A stretch of DNA of 64,000 nucleotides from contig NBIV01000252.1 of assembly GCA_003194525.1 (NCBI GenBank), positions 58,134 to 122,133 of the forward strand, written 5' to 3'. Made by a program: the position numbers and the translations under genes. Shown piece after piece: positions 41,277 through 50,974 of this stretch (within the stretch, counting starts at the first letter, position 1; each line of letters starts with the position of its first letter). Under the pieces are notes generated by a model, which worked only from the letters and a program-made list of their open reading frames with translations, was not told the DNA's origin and searched no databases. The stretch is from Gracilariopsis chorda (lineage: Eukaryota; Rhodophyta; Florideophyceae; Gracilariales; Gracilariaceae).

Positions 41277-42917
41277 TCATGCACTGGACGCAATCTGGGA
41301 CGAGAACATCACATTGATATCACCCACAATGTTGACCTGTCGTCCACCGTACAGGCTGGAAAGATTGCTCTCGGTGTCCTTCTTCAAGCGTATGGTTTCT
41401 TGAGAAAGATGTTCCATTTTGGCAGACTCATCGGCCAACTCCACGGCTGCTGCATCTCTTTGTCTTCTCAACACTTCGATTGCAGCATGCGTTCGTTGCG
41501 CGGCATGCTTCTTTTCGAGCACTGTTTTGGCGGTGCGTTGCAACAGCTTTGGATTGCTTTGTAACGCCAATACGTGTCTGGTATCGGCGCTGTTAATACT
41601 TTGAATGGCGTCTTTCACAGCGTTGCTCATCTGCGTAACAGACTCTACATCAACGTTTTTGATGGCGGTAGGTACGCTTTTTGCTTGTTGCAGCACGATC
41701 CCTACCTCAGAGTTGGCGATTTGCTTGAGCTGCTTTTCACGCTGAGCGAGGAATGCATCCAGTTCAATAAGTTGGTTGAGATAGCTTTCGCGTACTCGCG
41801 CATCGGTGAGCGTAAGCTGTGGTGGTTGGTCAGCATCGTCGGTTTTGTCCTGTGTGGCCTGATCAGTGTTTACCACGCCCATAGCAGCGCTCCAGTCGAT
41901 TTGTTGGTCGTCGGACTGCGCGTGTGACTCGGTTTGGGCGGTGGTTGTACCATGTTCAACTATGTCAGTGGAAACGGGCGATTCTGCCTCGGCAGTACCA
42001 GTTTCACCGATCTCGATTCCCCAATCAATGGCAGCTTGGGCACTGTCCTGATGGTTGGAGGGGGGCTGATTGTTGTCAGGCTCTACGGTGAAGATTGCGG
42101 ACCAATCAATTTCGGATGCCGAGGACGTGGTCTGTACGGCTCGTGTGAGCTGGTCGACATCGGCATTCATAATTCGTTGTATAAGGTCGCAAACGGTGTG
42201 CTGTTGTTTGTGGGCAACGTAGTGCGCAAAACATTGATAATAACGCACAGCGGCGGCAAAATGGTCTACGGCAGTAGACTGAACGGCTTGTCGCAAGACA
42301 TGCGGTACTGTTTGGTCCAAATGGTGTGAAAGCTGTGCTTCAAAGTCAAAGGGGTGCTCATCGCGGAGACTGTACTGTTTCAAAGCGAGCTGAAAGCGTT
42401 GTTTGGCGTCGGCGGCGGAACGAATGGATTGAGTTTGTTTGCGGGCGTAGTTGGTGATGTCGCGATTGAGACGGGCGGTGTTGTTCTTGATTGCAAGGGC
42501 TTCATTGTTAGTGTTGTGGACGAGATGTTGAGCGGCATCGGCCAAGTAAAGATGAGAGGTCTCGAAAGCGGAGACCGCATCGGCCCATGCGCGCAGCACA
42601 GGCGACTTGTAGCGACCGAGTATGTCCTTGTCGGTCGGTACGGGAGGGGGAGTTTGAGTAATTAGGGCGGTAAAGTAGGACTTGAGTTTGAAGTAGGGCA
42701 GGTTCTGATGGGGTGTTAACTGAGGAATGTCGAGGAGAGTGCTGATTTCGGGGGGCGTGTTGGCGAGAGCGGTGCGGGTGAGGGTGCGAGCAGTCTTGAG
42801 GTGAATGGCCCATTTGTTGGAAATTCTCTTGCGATCGACGAGCCAATACAGAAATTTTGAGTAGTGGATGTCGATGGGGAGTAGCTGCTCTGGTGGGTCG
42901 GCGGTGGACGGCGCCAT
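41277..42917 (-). CDS. CDK5RAP3: CDK5RAP3 (C53), UFMylation and ER-phagy adaptor
   Basis: C53 works with the UFL1-DDRGK1 ligase that puts UFM1 on the 60S ribosome at the ER, and links stalled ribosomes to autophagy through ATG8. The 546-residue, intronless protein has the family N-terminus (LLPIDIHYSKFLYWLVDRKR, residues 12-31), LGRYKSPVLRAWADAV, a helical core, a disordered middle (about 262-362), and a coiled C-terminal half. The disordered part carries three shuffled ATG8-interacting motifs: IDWS (270-273), IDWG (297-300) and IDWS (340-343), the hallmark of C53 that binds both UFM1 and ATG8. The neighbour QueF is 195 bp upstream on the same strand. Confidence 0.95.
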   Translation of the reverse strand: MAPSTADPPEQLLPIDIHYSKFLYWLVDRKRISNKWAIHLKTARTLTRTALANTPPEISTLLDIPQLTPHQNLPYFKLKSYFTALITQTPPPVPTDKDILGRYKSPVLRAWADAVSAFETSHLYLADAAQHLVHNTNNEALAIKNNTARLNRDITNYARKQTQSIRSAADAKQRFQLALKQYSLRDEHPFDFEAQLSHHLDQTVPHVLRQAVQSTAVDHFAAAVRYYQCFAHYVAHKQQHTVCDLIQRIMNADVDQLTRAVQTTSSASEIDWSAIFTVEPDNNQPPSNHQDSAQAAIDWGIEIGETGTAEAESPVSTDIVEHGTTTAQTESHAQSDDQQIDWSAAMGVVNTDQATQDKTDDADQPPQLTLTDARVRESYLNQLIELDAFLAQREKQLKQIANSEVGIVLQQAKSVPTAIKNVDVESVTQMSNAVKDAIQSINSADTRHVLALQSNPKLLQRTAKTVLEKKHAAQRTHAAIEVLRRQRDAAAVELADESAKMEHLSQETIRLKKDTESNLSSLYGGRQVNIVGDINVMFSSQIASSA

Positions 42918-43112
42918 GGAGAAGCACCAAGCGCGAGCGCGGTGCGAGGAAGGCGACGCGCGAAGGCGCGTTGGAGCGCGGGCGCTCGCAGCAAAAGTGA
43001 ACTGTTGTTTTTATTTTCGGAAAGTGGGCGTCTGTGCGCGCAGTGCGCCGTCTACCAAGTTGGTACTACCAACGCTACCGCTGGTACAGTACGTGTACAA
43101 AAACAAGGTGTT

Positions 43113-43697
43113 CTAACCTCGACCGCGATAGGGCGGCACAGCTTGATGCGGAATCCACACACCTGGTGGCGGATCTCCCGAGCTGTAGAAGACGTCGATG
43201 GGAATGCCGCCGCGCGGGTACCAGTACGCGCCGATACGCAGCCAATGCGGCTCTGCGCAGCGCACGAGATGGTTGGCAATAGACACGGTGCAAGCCTCAT
43301 GAAAGTCCTGATGGTTCCTGAAGCTGGCCAGAAACAGTTTGAGCGACTTGGACTCGACGAGCCACTGATTGGGCACGTAGTCTATGACGAGATGTGCGAA
43401 GTCCGGCTGCGATGTGACCGGACAGAGGGACGTGAACTCCGGACAGATGAATCGGGCGCAGTACTTTTGGGTGCTGTGCTGATTCGGTACGCGCTCTAGT
43501 GTGTCCTGACTGGGCGAATCCGGCGGGTGCGACGTCTTCCCGAGGTGCTTTAGTGCCGGCACAACGCCTCCCTGCCCATCGCGACGCGAGCGCGAACAAA
43601 TGGCTCTCAAACCGCCGCCACGGACAAGCGCAATTCGCGCGCCAGTCGTCGCCGCTATCATAGCAGAGACGAGTGTCGTATCACCGCCAGCCACCAC
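43113..43697 (-). CDS. queF: NADPH-dependent 7-cyano-7-deazaguanine reductase (QueF), bacterial type
   Basis: QueF reduces preQ0 to preQ1, the committed step that feeds bacterial queuosine synthesis. The short (type I) form is complete: [18 protein letters not shown] holds the thioimide Cys and the catalytic Asp, followed by [17 protein letters not shown] and DFHE, then [19 protein letters not shown] and a GVWIPHQ...PPYRGRG tail. The wording matches alpha- and related proteobacterial QueF, not the cyanobacterial type I remember. About 55 extra N-terminal residues, Arg/Ala/Gly-rich and acid-poor, precede the enzyme and could be an organelle signal; Met at 43661 is an alternative start. It lies between CDK5RAP3 and SAP30, so it is not stray bacterial DNA. 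Gly to Ser at SQPDF is a small deviation. Confidence 0.95.
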   Translation of the reverse strand: MVAGGDTTLVSAMIAATTGARIALVRGGGLRAICSRSRRDGQGGVVPALKHLGKTSHPPDSPSQDTLERVPNQHSTQKYCARFICPEFTSLCPVTSQPDFAHLVIDYVPNQWLVESKSLKLFLASFRNHQDFHEACTVSIANHLVRCAEPHWLRIGAYWYPRGGIPIDVFYSSGDPPPGVWIPHQAVPPYRGRG

Positions 43698-44148
43698 ACT
43701 ACGACACGCGCCGCCCTTCGTAAGCGTCCAGCATCATCGGCCTCCTCCCCCTCCGCCCCTCCCGTGGACACGCGTGCCCGCTGTGTGTCTTTTTTTTCCC
43801 CGCAGGTGTTAGCGAGGCGATGCGCCGTGCGCGCCACGCGCGTAGCAGTGCAACGTGCCGCGCGGGCGCTGGTCGTGCGCGCTGCTGTGCGGCTCTGACG
43901 CTCCGTAGCGCGCTCCAAAGCGACGCGCGTGCGACCGCGCCGCGTGCGCGCCCTCTCTCCACATCTCGCGCCTTCCCGCCAGTCACACGCGCACTTCACG
44001 GCCGCCGCCTCCTTTTCAGCCGCCCTCCCTCACACCGTTCTTCTCCTACCCCAACCGTTCTCCACCCTCCCTCGTCACCCTTGTTGACCACTACCGCCAC
44101 TACCACCACCACCTTTCTACGTCCCCCCTCCGCGTCAACCCGTGCATC
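43698..44148. promoter_or_regulatory. CpG-rich divergent promoter (QueF / SAP30)
   Basis: 451 bp between head-to-head start codons, strongly GC- and CpG-rich at 43.8-43.98 kb (many GCGCG runs) and CT-rich towards SAP30. All frames are open here only because of base composition. A CpG-dense bidirectional promoter is the simplest reading. Confidence 0.55.
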
Positions 44149-44739
44149 ATGACCGCCTCCAAACGTGCCGCCGCAAAGCTGGCCGCAAAGCCGCTTTCAG
44201 ACTCAAAGCTCTCCCTGAAAACCGTAAGTCGCAACCACACCACCCCTCCCACATTCCCACACACGCACTCCCCCCACCCTCCTCTCCCTTTCCTCCCACA
44301 AGAGACAAGTCCTGACACGTCATCCAACCGTTATGCTCGTCAGTATGTCGATCTCTCCAAGCTACGCAAGGCAAGTCTCAAGCGCTACAAGAAGCACTTC
44401 AAACTGGACGTCAAAGCAGATTCCAAGAGCGAACTACTAGAGGCCGTCGGTCGTCACTTTGCCCAAATGCCCGTTCGTGAAGTTGACGTTGCTCGAGATT
44501 TTCACTCCTTCTGGAGACTTCGTGCTGGAAGACGCGTCGCTGTACCGTCGCCTCAAAACGCCTCGGATTTAACGCCTTCCAACCGCGCCAATACCTCCGC
44601 TGCAGCTGCTGCAGTCGTTGTCGACTCTAATGCTTGCTCTGCGCGTCGACCGCGTGTTGGTGCTAATGCCGCTGCCACGAGTGCCGCGGCGGCTGCTACT
44701 ACCGTCACTACCACCGCCGCCGCCTCCGCAGCTCGGTGA
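44149..44739 (+). CDS. SAP30: SAP30-like Sin3 histone-deacetylase complex subunit
   Basis: SAP30 bridges Sin3 and HDAC complexes. The conserved Sin3-binding segment is clear: YVDLSKLRKASLKRYKKHF, then SKSELLEAVGRHFAQMPV and DFHSFWRL. An intron is likely at 44224-44304 (GTAAGT ... CACAAGAG, 81 nt, pyrimidine-rich 3' end); it is a multiple of three without stops, so the unspliced reading stays open and inserts a Pro/His-rich segment. Spliced length is 169 residues. The N-terminal zinc finger of animal SAP30 is absent, and the C-terminus is Ala-rich low complexity. The next gene starts 218 bp downstream on the same strand. Confidence 0.88.
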   Translation: MTASKRAAAKLAAKPLSDSKLSLKTVSRNHTTPPTFPHTHSPHPPLPFLPQETSPDTSSNRYARQYVDLSKLRKASLKRYKKHFKLDVKADSKSELLEAVGRHFAQMPVREVDVARDFHSFWRLRAGRRVAVPSPQNASDLTPSNRANTSAAAAAVVVDSNACSARRPRVGANAAATSAAAAATTVTTTAAASAAR

Positions 44740-44956
44740 AAACGTTTTTCATGTCACATGGTCCTTTTTTTTTATTTTTGTACATAAATCTCTTGTTTTT
44801 TTTTCTTGTTTTCCTTTGCCTCCTTTTAATCCGAAACGATCGCGTACATAATTCTCTGCAGCGCCAAGCGCTACTTTTGTGTGTACGTCTTGTACAAGGT
44901 GCGTGTGTGATAATATCCCCGCGTCTCCGCCTCGCACCTCGTCGACGCCATTTGTC

Positions 44957-46870
44957 ATGAAGCGCTCGCGAGATAGTAACGCCCCTGGTCACCCGCTCCC
45001 CTCCGACGTCGCCGCCATGTCCGTCGCCGCCCGGGTAGAAGCCCTGCGCGACCTCATGCGAGAGCACTCCATCACCGCTTACATCGTCCCTTCCGACGAT
45101 GCCCATATGTCCGAGTACGTCGCCGCCTGTGATCGTCGCCGAGCCTTCATCTCCGGCTTCAACGGATCCGCGGGAACTGCCCTCATCACCCTTGAAAACG
45201 CCTACCTCTGGACTGACGGACGCTACACTGTTCAGGCAACTGCTCAACTTGACCCCAACGTCTATCAGCTCATGCGCATGTACGAACAGACCCCCATTGA
45301 ACAGTGGATCCCTGAGAATCTTCCCGTCGATGCGAACGTCGTTTTGGATGGCCTTACCGTCTCCGTAGCCACTGTCAAACGTCTACAAAGCTCGATTGCA
45401 AACGCTTCACCGCCTAGTCGAATAGTTGTCAAGCCTTTACCACAAGATGTCCCAAACCTTATTGATCAGATTTGGGCTTCTGCAAAACCATCCAAACCAG
45501 CCTCTACCATTTTTGTGCACCCGGTCAAATACGCGGGTGTCTCTGCTGAACAGAAGATACGGCTTGTGCGCGATCGCATGCGTGACAAGGCATGTACCAT
45601 TTTGATGGTATGTGCATTGGACGAAGTTGCATGGCTCCTTAATTTAAGAGGAGCTGACGTCGATTATAACCCGGTCTTCTGGGCTTATGTTATCGTTACC
45701 TTACAAGATGTCACACTCTATGTTAACAGCACTCGCTTTCAGAAGGACGTGCAGCAGTACTTGAAAGAGGCGCACGTGAAAGTCGCTCCGTATGATTCCC
45801 TCCTCTCCGATCTGGCCGCCCGCCAGTGGACCGATGACGATTGCGTATGGTTGGATCCGTCCACTTGTAACTACGCCATTCTCAACTGTATCGAACATTG
45901 CCAAACCAATATACAAACCGTCAGGAAACGCAGTCCCATCTCACTGTCCAAGGCGCGCAAAAACGACGTTGAACTCGACGGTATGCGCAAATCGCACGTG
46001 CGTGATGGCGCTGCACTCGTTAAATTCCTCACTTGGCTGGAACACCAAGTCGTACATCTACATAACACCCCCACTGAGTGTGAAGCCGCGGATCAGTTGG
46101 AGAAACTTCGAAGCGTGCAAGACAACTTTGTTTCGTTGTCGTTCCAAACCATTTCCGGATACGGTGCGAACGGCGCTGTTGTACACTATCAACCTGAGCG
46201 TAACAGCGCCGCTAAAATCACCACCGAAAGCGTGTACCTTGTTGACTCAGGCGCGCAGTACCTTGATGGTACAACTGACGTCACGCGTACCGTACACCTG
46301 GGCGAACCCACTGCCTGGCAGAAGGAGTGCTTCACCCGCGTGCTACAGGGCCATATTGCAATTGACAGTGCGTTGTTCCCGGAGGGTACGACGGGGCTGC
46401 AGGTGGATGCGTTTGCCAGACGCGCCTTGTGGAACGCTGGCTTGGACTACTCTCACGGAACGGGACATGGTGTCGGCTCTTTTATGAATGTGCATGAGGG
46501 CCCGCACGTAATCTCTTTTAAGGCTCCAGCGAACGTGACGCCGTTGGAAGCCGGGTTTATTACCAGCAATGAACCCGGGTATTACGAGGAGGGTCAGTTC
46601 GGCATTCGCATTGAAAGTTTGTGCATTATTAAAGAAGCGTCGGTAACGGGACCACCCACAGGCAAGAGTAAGCGGTTCTTTGAGATGGAGCACATCACCT
46701 TATGTCCAATCCAGCGCAAGATGATTGATGTCAGCCTGCTGAGTGCAGAGGAGATGAAATGGGTTGATGAATACCATAAGGAGTGTTGCGAGAAGCTGGC
46801 ACCGTTCTTGAAGGATGATGAGGTGAGTTTGGGATGGCTTAAGAAGAACACGGAGCCGTTGGAAGGGTGA
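44957..46870 (+). CDS. XPNPEP1: Xaa-Pro aminopeptidase (cytosolic APP1/XPNPEP1 type)
   Basis: This M24B metallopeptidase removes N-terminal residues ahead of proline. The protein has three domains: RVEALRDLMREHSITAYIVP and YVAACDRRRAFISGFNGSAG (N-terminal), a middle domain with LDEVAWLLNLRGADVDYNP, and the pita-bread catalytic domain with the metal ligands in VDSGAQYLDGTTDVTRT (two Asp), SHGTGHGVGSFMNVHEGPH (His), ITSNEPGYYEEGQFGIRIES (two Glu). About 637 residues from this start, a normal length. The first Met in good position is 44957; 45017 (MSVAARVEAL) would begin right at the domain. No signal peptide, so cytosolic. Confidence 0.97.
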   Translation: MKRSRDSNAPGHPLPSDVAAMSVAARVEALRDLMREHSITAYIVPSDDAHMSEYVAACDRRRAFISGFNGSAGTALITLENAYLWTDGRYTVQATAQLDPNVYQLMRMYEQTPIEQWIPENLPVDANVVLDGLTVSVATVKRLQSSIANASPPSRIVVKPLPQDVPNLIDQIWASAKPSKPASTIFVHPVKYAGVSAEQKIRLVRDRMRDKACTILMVCALDEVAWLLNLRGADVDYNPVFWAYVIVTLQDVTLYVNSTRFQKDVQQYLKEAHVKVAPYDSLLSDLAARQWTDDDCVWLDPSTCNYAILNCIEHCQTNIQTVRKRSPISLSKARKNDVELDGMRKSHVRDGAALVKFLTWLEHQVVHLHNTPTECEAADQLEKLRSVQDNFVSLSFQTISGYGANGAVVHYQPERNSAAKITTESVYLVDSGAQYLDGTTDVTRTVHLGEPTAWQKECFTRVLQGHIAIDSALFPEGTTGLQVDAFARRALWNAGLDYSHGTGHGVGSFMNVHEGPHVISFKAPANVTPLEAGFITSNEPGYYEEGQFGIRIESLCIIKEASVTGPPTGKSKRFFEMEHITLCPIQRKMIDVSLLSAEEMKWVDEYHKECCEKLAPFLKDDEVSLGWLKKNTEPLEG

Positions 46871-48732
46871 TTTGTGGGTGACAGGGTGGCTGACGTGTGT
46901 TCTTGCTTTATCAGGTACTGCGCGGGCGACGGATGGTCCTTGGATTGATTCCTGGATGTAGCCGCTCTGATGTGATTGCTATTGCCGAAGACGCATTGTG
47001 TGAAAGAACGTAGAATTTGAGATGGGTTGGCTGAGGGGTATACGAGAGTGCGAACGAAGCAGCCGTGGACCATGCGTTTGATGCGATAACGCAATGCTTC
47101 ACAACTTGGTTGCGCAGAGGTCGCAGCTGAAGCCAAAGAAGAATGAACAAATTGGTAGAAAGCCCTACACCCACAACTCAACTAGCGTTCTCATTGGCCT
47201 TTACATCTTTAGTAGTTGCTGTAGCTGTCACGGAGTCCGACACCGTGCGAAGCAATGACATCAGCTTCTCGCTTGTGGCTTAATCTCGAGTTTGGCGTTG
47301 CATTTTCGATCACAGGCGTGCCCCGACGCAATTACCGTTCCGCGGATATAACAAATGGGGTCGCGAAAGCTGTATCTACGAAGGTAGGCGGAGCGGTTGT
47401 CTTGTGAGAGAAAAGCAGCGTTGGGACTCTCCGTGTCTTGAAATTGCGTAACACCGTAACAAAATTTGTTTCTGGAGTTTACAGCCGTGCTGACCAAGCG
47501 TACGTGTGCTATTTGCATTCGGATATTCCAAGTAGTTTCTAATTTAATTTTCAGAAGCGTTTTATAGTATATAGATCTGTCTATGCGTCTTTTCATGACA
47601 AAGAGCCAATGGGCGTCTCCTGAAAACACAAGAGCCCAGAACTGTTTCTTCGTTATCTCGTTTGCGAGAGATTTGTTCCACATTCTCTTTAGCAGAAAGA
47701 AAGCTCAGAGAAGAAGCATCAGAAGCCCTGCGCTTTCGTGGAAATGCATCCAACCTCAAACTCATGTATAGCCTTTTAAATCTGTGTATTTTGCGGTTTC
47801 AGGAGACGCCCAATGTTGCACGTTGCTCCTCTTCGGATAAAAAGCCCCACACATTTGGGTCTTACCTTCGTAGAAGTGATGCGGTTGATGAAATTGTGAT
47901 GAAGCTTAGCCGTTATTCTTAAACTTTTCAAGGTGTTAATGGGTCTGCATGGCTTTTGATGTGTCCCCAAATACGGCAACGGAAACGCGGGTCTATATTA
48001 TGATTCATAGAGGGCTGCGAACTGTTTTATTCATTCTGAAGAAACTAGCACGCCTTTTTAGGCGAAATTTGTAGTGGCTTTTTTGAAACCGTAGGCGTCT
48101 CTCTCCACTGGAGAGTCTCCAGGCAGTTATAACTCTGGCGGGCACCGATACGGTGGTTGGCTTGCTCTTACTGCCAACAGAAGTTTATGCGCACAGTTTC
48201 ATCGGTGACAACTGTTGACGCCTTTTTGATTTGTGCTCCCTGATTTTGTTGGTCAGCAAATAGATAGGCTCCCCACGTCCGGGAGATGCAGCGCTTTGCT
48301 TTTTGTCGTCTCTCCCCTGCTCGTGAGGCATGCCACATGAGACTCTCATGATGAGACAATGTGCTCATGCTACTGTTGGTATTGCAAAGAATTGGGACAA
48401 ATTTCCAATGCCAGCTCATGGTAAGCAGAGAAGTCTCGTGTCCCGCTTCCACGTCCTTGTATTTCATGCCCGTTCAAGGATCGCAGGTGTTGAAACGCAA
48501 AACCATTCTCCAGCCTTTAACGGCAGTCTTAAACCGACGCGGCTTGTTTTTTAATTGCCAACCCGCTGTTGGAGGTCAGCTCCTTCCACGAAACGACAAC
48601 CTGTTCAACGAAAGACGTCTTTCTTTTTCCCTTTTCAAACGTTCAACCCAAACAGCGGCTGTTTAACAGCCATCCTATCGCTGCGATTGTGTCACTCCCT
48701 GCTACTGCGTTTCTTTCCCCATCCAGTTCCCG
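46871..48732. other. Intergenic, 1.9 kb
   Basis: The longest gap within the gene-dense block. Frames reach 60-195 residues on both strands but overlap and show no recognisable domain; the 195-residue minus frame at 47181-46594 mostly shadows the peptidase gene. No tRNA or snRNA is evident to me. It may hide a non-coding RNA or an old element. Confidence 0.4.
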
Positions 48733-50618
48733 ATGCCGGATGTCGCCCCGATTCGTATCATTCATTTCAATGACATCTACAACATAGAGCAATCGGTGCG
48801 GGAACCGGTGGGAGGGGCAGCCCGATTTGTCACTGCTATTCAGAATCAGATAGAGCGCCACTCCGGACCAACAATAACTCTTTTTTCGGGTGATGCTTTC
48901 TCTCCGTCCCCTCTAACCCCCTTCACCAAAGGCGATGAAATCCCACCTGTTCTCAACGCCACTAGGGTTGACGTAGCTTGTATCGGTATGCTTTAGCGCC
49001 AGGAGCGCGGAATCAACTGATCTCTTTTCCTTCTATTGGTTTGTATCGATATTTCAAACTAACTGCTTGTGCTTTTGCGTGTCATACCTCTGCAGGCAAT
49101 CATGACCTTGATAATGGTGTCGAGGTGCTGAAGCAACGTGTTGGAGAAACAAACTTTCCATGGATCATTTCAAATGTGTGGGAAAAGCAAACCACCACAG
49201 CTCGTGCTGAACCCGAACAGCGAACTCTACTCGCTGGTCTCAACTCTATCCATGTTCTCACGCGCGGCGGTATCAAGTTCGGCTTCATGGGTCTTGCTTC
49301 TTGGGACTGGATACCAACACTTACGCAACCAACTCTTGACAGCATAGAGTACACTGATTTTACATCCACTGCACACGAAGTCGCTCGAACGCTTCGACAA
49401 GATCACAACTGTGACTTTGTTATCGCGCTAACCCATATGAGAACTCCTGAAGATGTTGAATTCACCCGTTCTTCCATCGCTGACCTTGTATTAGGAGGTC
49501 ACGATCATGTTTTACACAAGGAACTCATTGATCGCACTTGGCTTGTCAAGTCGGGTACCGATTTTAAGGTACGCTGTCCTGTTGAGAGTCTGACGCTTTG
49601 CCTTGTAAGCCCATACTTCTTGCTAACTTCAACATGAATCGATCTTATATCCATGCTCACTTCGAATACTCTTGACGGCGTACAGAACTATACCACATTG
49701 GACTTATATCCAACAGGGGAAGGAAAGCTGCGAGTTAGTGAACCTGTTCATCACTATGTAACTTCTGACATACCGGAGCACCCCGATATTGCGCGTTTTG
49801 TATCTCAAAAGTTTAAGCTGCTTGGTCCGAGATGGACCAAGTCCATGGCTATATCCTCAACCGATCTTGACGGCCGTTTTGTATCAATACGAACCCGAGA
49901 AACGGCTCTCGGCAACTTCCTCTGCGATGCATGTAAGTTGTCGTGTGCACAACTCCTACACTGTTTGGTCCGACGAATCAGCTGCTGGTTCCAATACTGA
50001 CGTCCACTTTTTCCCGTCCTGAATTATCTTGTACTAGTGGCCAATGCTTTGAACGCCGATATCGTATTAGTGAATTCTGGGAGTTTTCGTTCGGATTCTT
50101 TGCACCCACCTGGTAAGGTCACATACGGAATGATTGATACAGTTCTTCCGTTCAATGACAGAATCGTGCTTGCCTTGTACACAGGTAAAGAGCTGCTTGA
50201 ACTGCTAGAATGTAGTGTGGCCCAATACCCACAACTAGCAGGTTCTTTCTGTCAAGTCAGCGGTATTTCATTCTCATTCGACCCCAGACGAGAGAAGGGA
50301 AACCGAATACTACGCGAATCAGTATTATGTCGAAACCGTTGTAGAAAGATGCTCCCCCTGGATGAAAATGAGGAATACATATGCGCCATGAAGACTTGGC
50401 TCTTCTTCGGAAATGACGGTTTCCCTTCAAGCGACGAGTCAAAGATTCTGCGAAGAACGAATAGTACACAATCTGAAATAGTGTGTGGCTACTTTTCTCA
50501 GATGCGTGGTTCTGGTACGGGAGCAGACCTAGTCCCGGAGATATCGCCTATGGAGGAAGGCAGAATCAAGTGTCTTTGTCCGGATGAGGGTTTGTTGAAA
50601 GCGTATCGTCAGAATTAA
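48733..50618 (+). CDS. UshA/5'-nucleotidase-type metallophosphatase, four exons
   Basis: The CDS joins 48733-48985, 49096-49568, 49686-49932 and 50038-50618 (517 residues); the three introns are 110, 117 and 105 nt, all GT-AG. The N-terminal metallophosphatase domain has HFNDIYNIE, FSGDAFSPS, GNHDLDNG (split by intron 1), ALTHMRTPED and GGHDHV, giving the two-metal ligand set. The C-terminal substrate domain has CDALANALNADIVLVNSGSF and VLPFNDRIV. No signal peptide, so it is probably intracellular, unlike secreted UshA. Relatives act on nucleotides or sugar phosphates, including phosphoglycerate glycosides; the substrate cannot be read from sequence. It converges on the FHA/SAP gene. Confidence 0.93.
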
Positions 50619-50974
50619 TGCCTACAACCCCTTTACCTGCATAGAACTGTCATGCACATAACACGGCTGGTGCTTACGTTACCATATCTTTCAAGATGTT
50701 TCTCATTTCGAGGTTTCTTTCAACTAGAACTGAGAAGGGCCACGGAATATAGAACTCTACTCTCAGTTTACGCATGACCCTAGAAAAGCAAGATTCATGC
50801 TTAGTGTGAAACATGATACGGGCAAGTACAAGTACTCAAGAGTCTGAAAGCCAGGAAGCCAAGCGCCAACATGCATACCTAATGATGGACAACGAGTTAT
50901 CCAAGGGCATGAGAATACTTTTAGGTATCCTAATACCTTTCGTCAGTAAACCTCAAGACAAAAGCCCTTGAAAA
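50619..50974. other. Short intergenic region between convergent genes
   Basis: 356 bp between two stops. No coding frame or strong hairpin is seen. Confidence 0.5.

Noticed and set aside
43113-43697. QueF as bacterial contamination
   Set aside because: It is flanked on both sides, within a few hundred bases, by unmistakably eukaryotic genes and has an added N-terminal extension.
43820-44152. Arg/Ala-rich open frames on both strands between QueF and SAP30
   Set aside because: CpG-rich DNA leaves all frames open; residues are low complexity with no domain.
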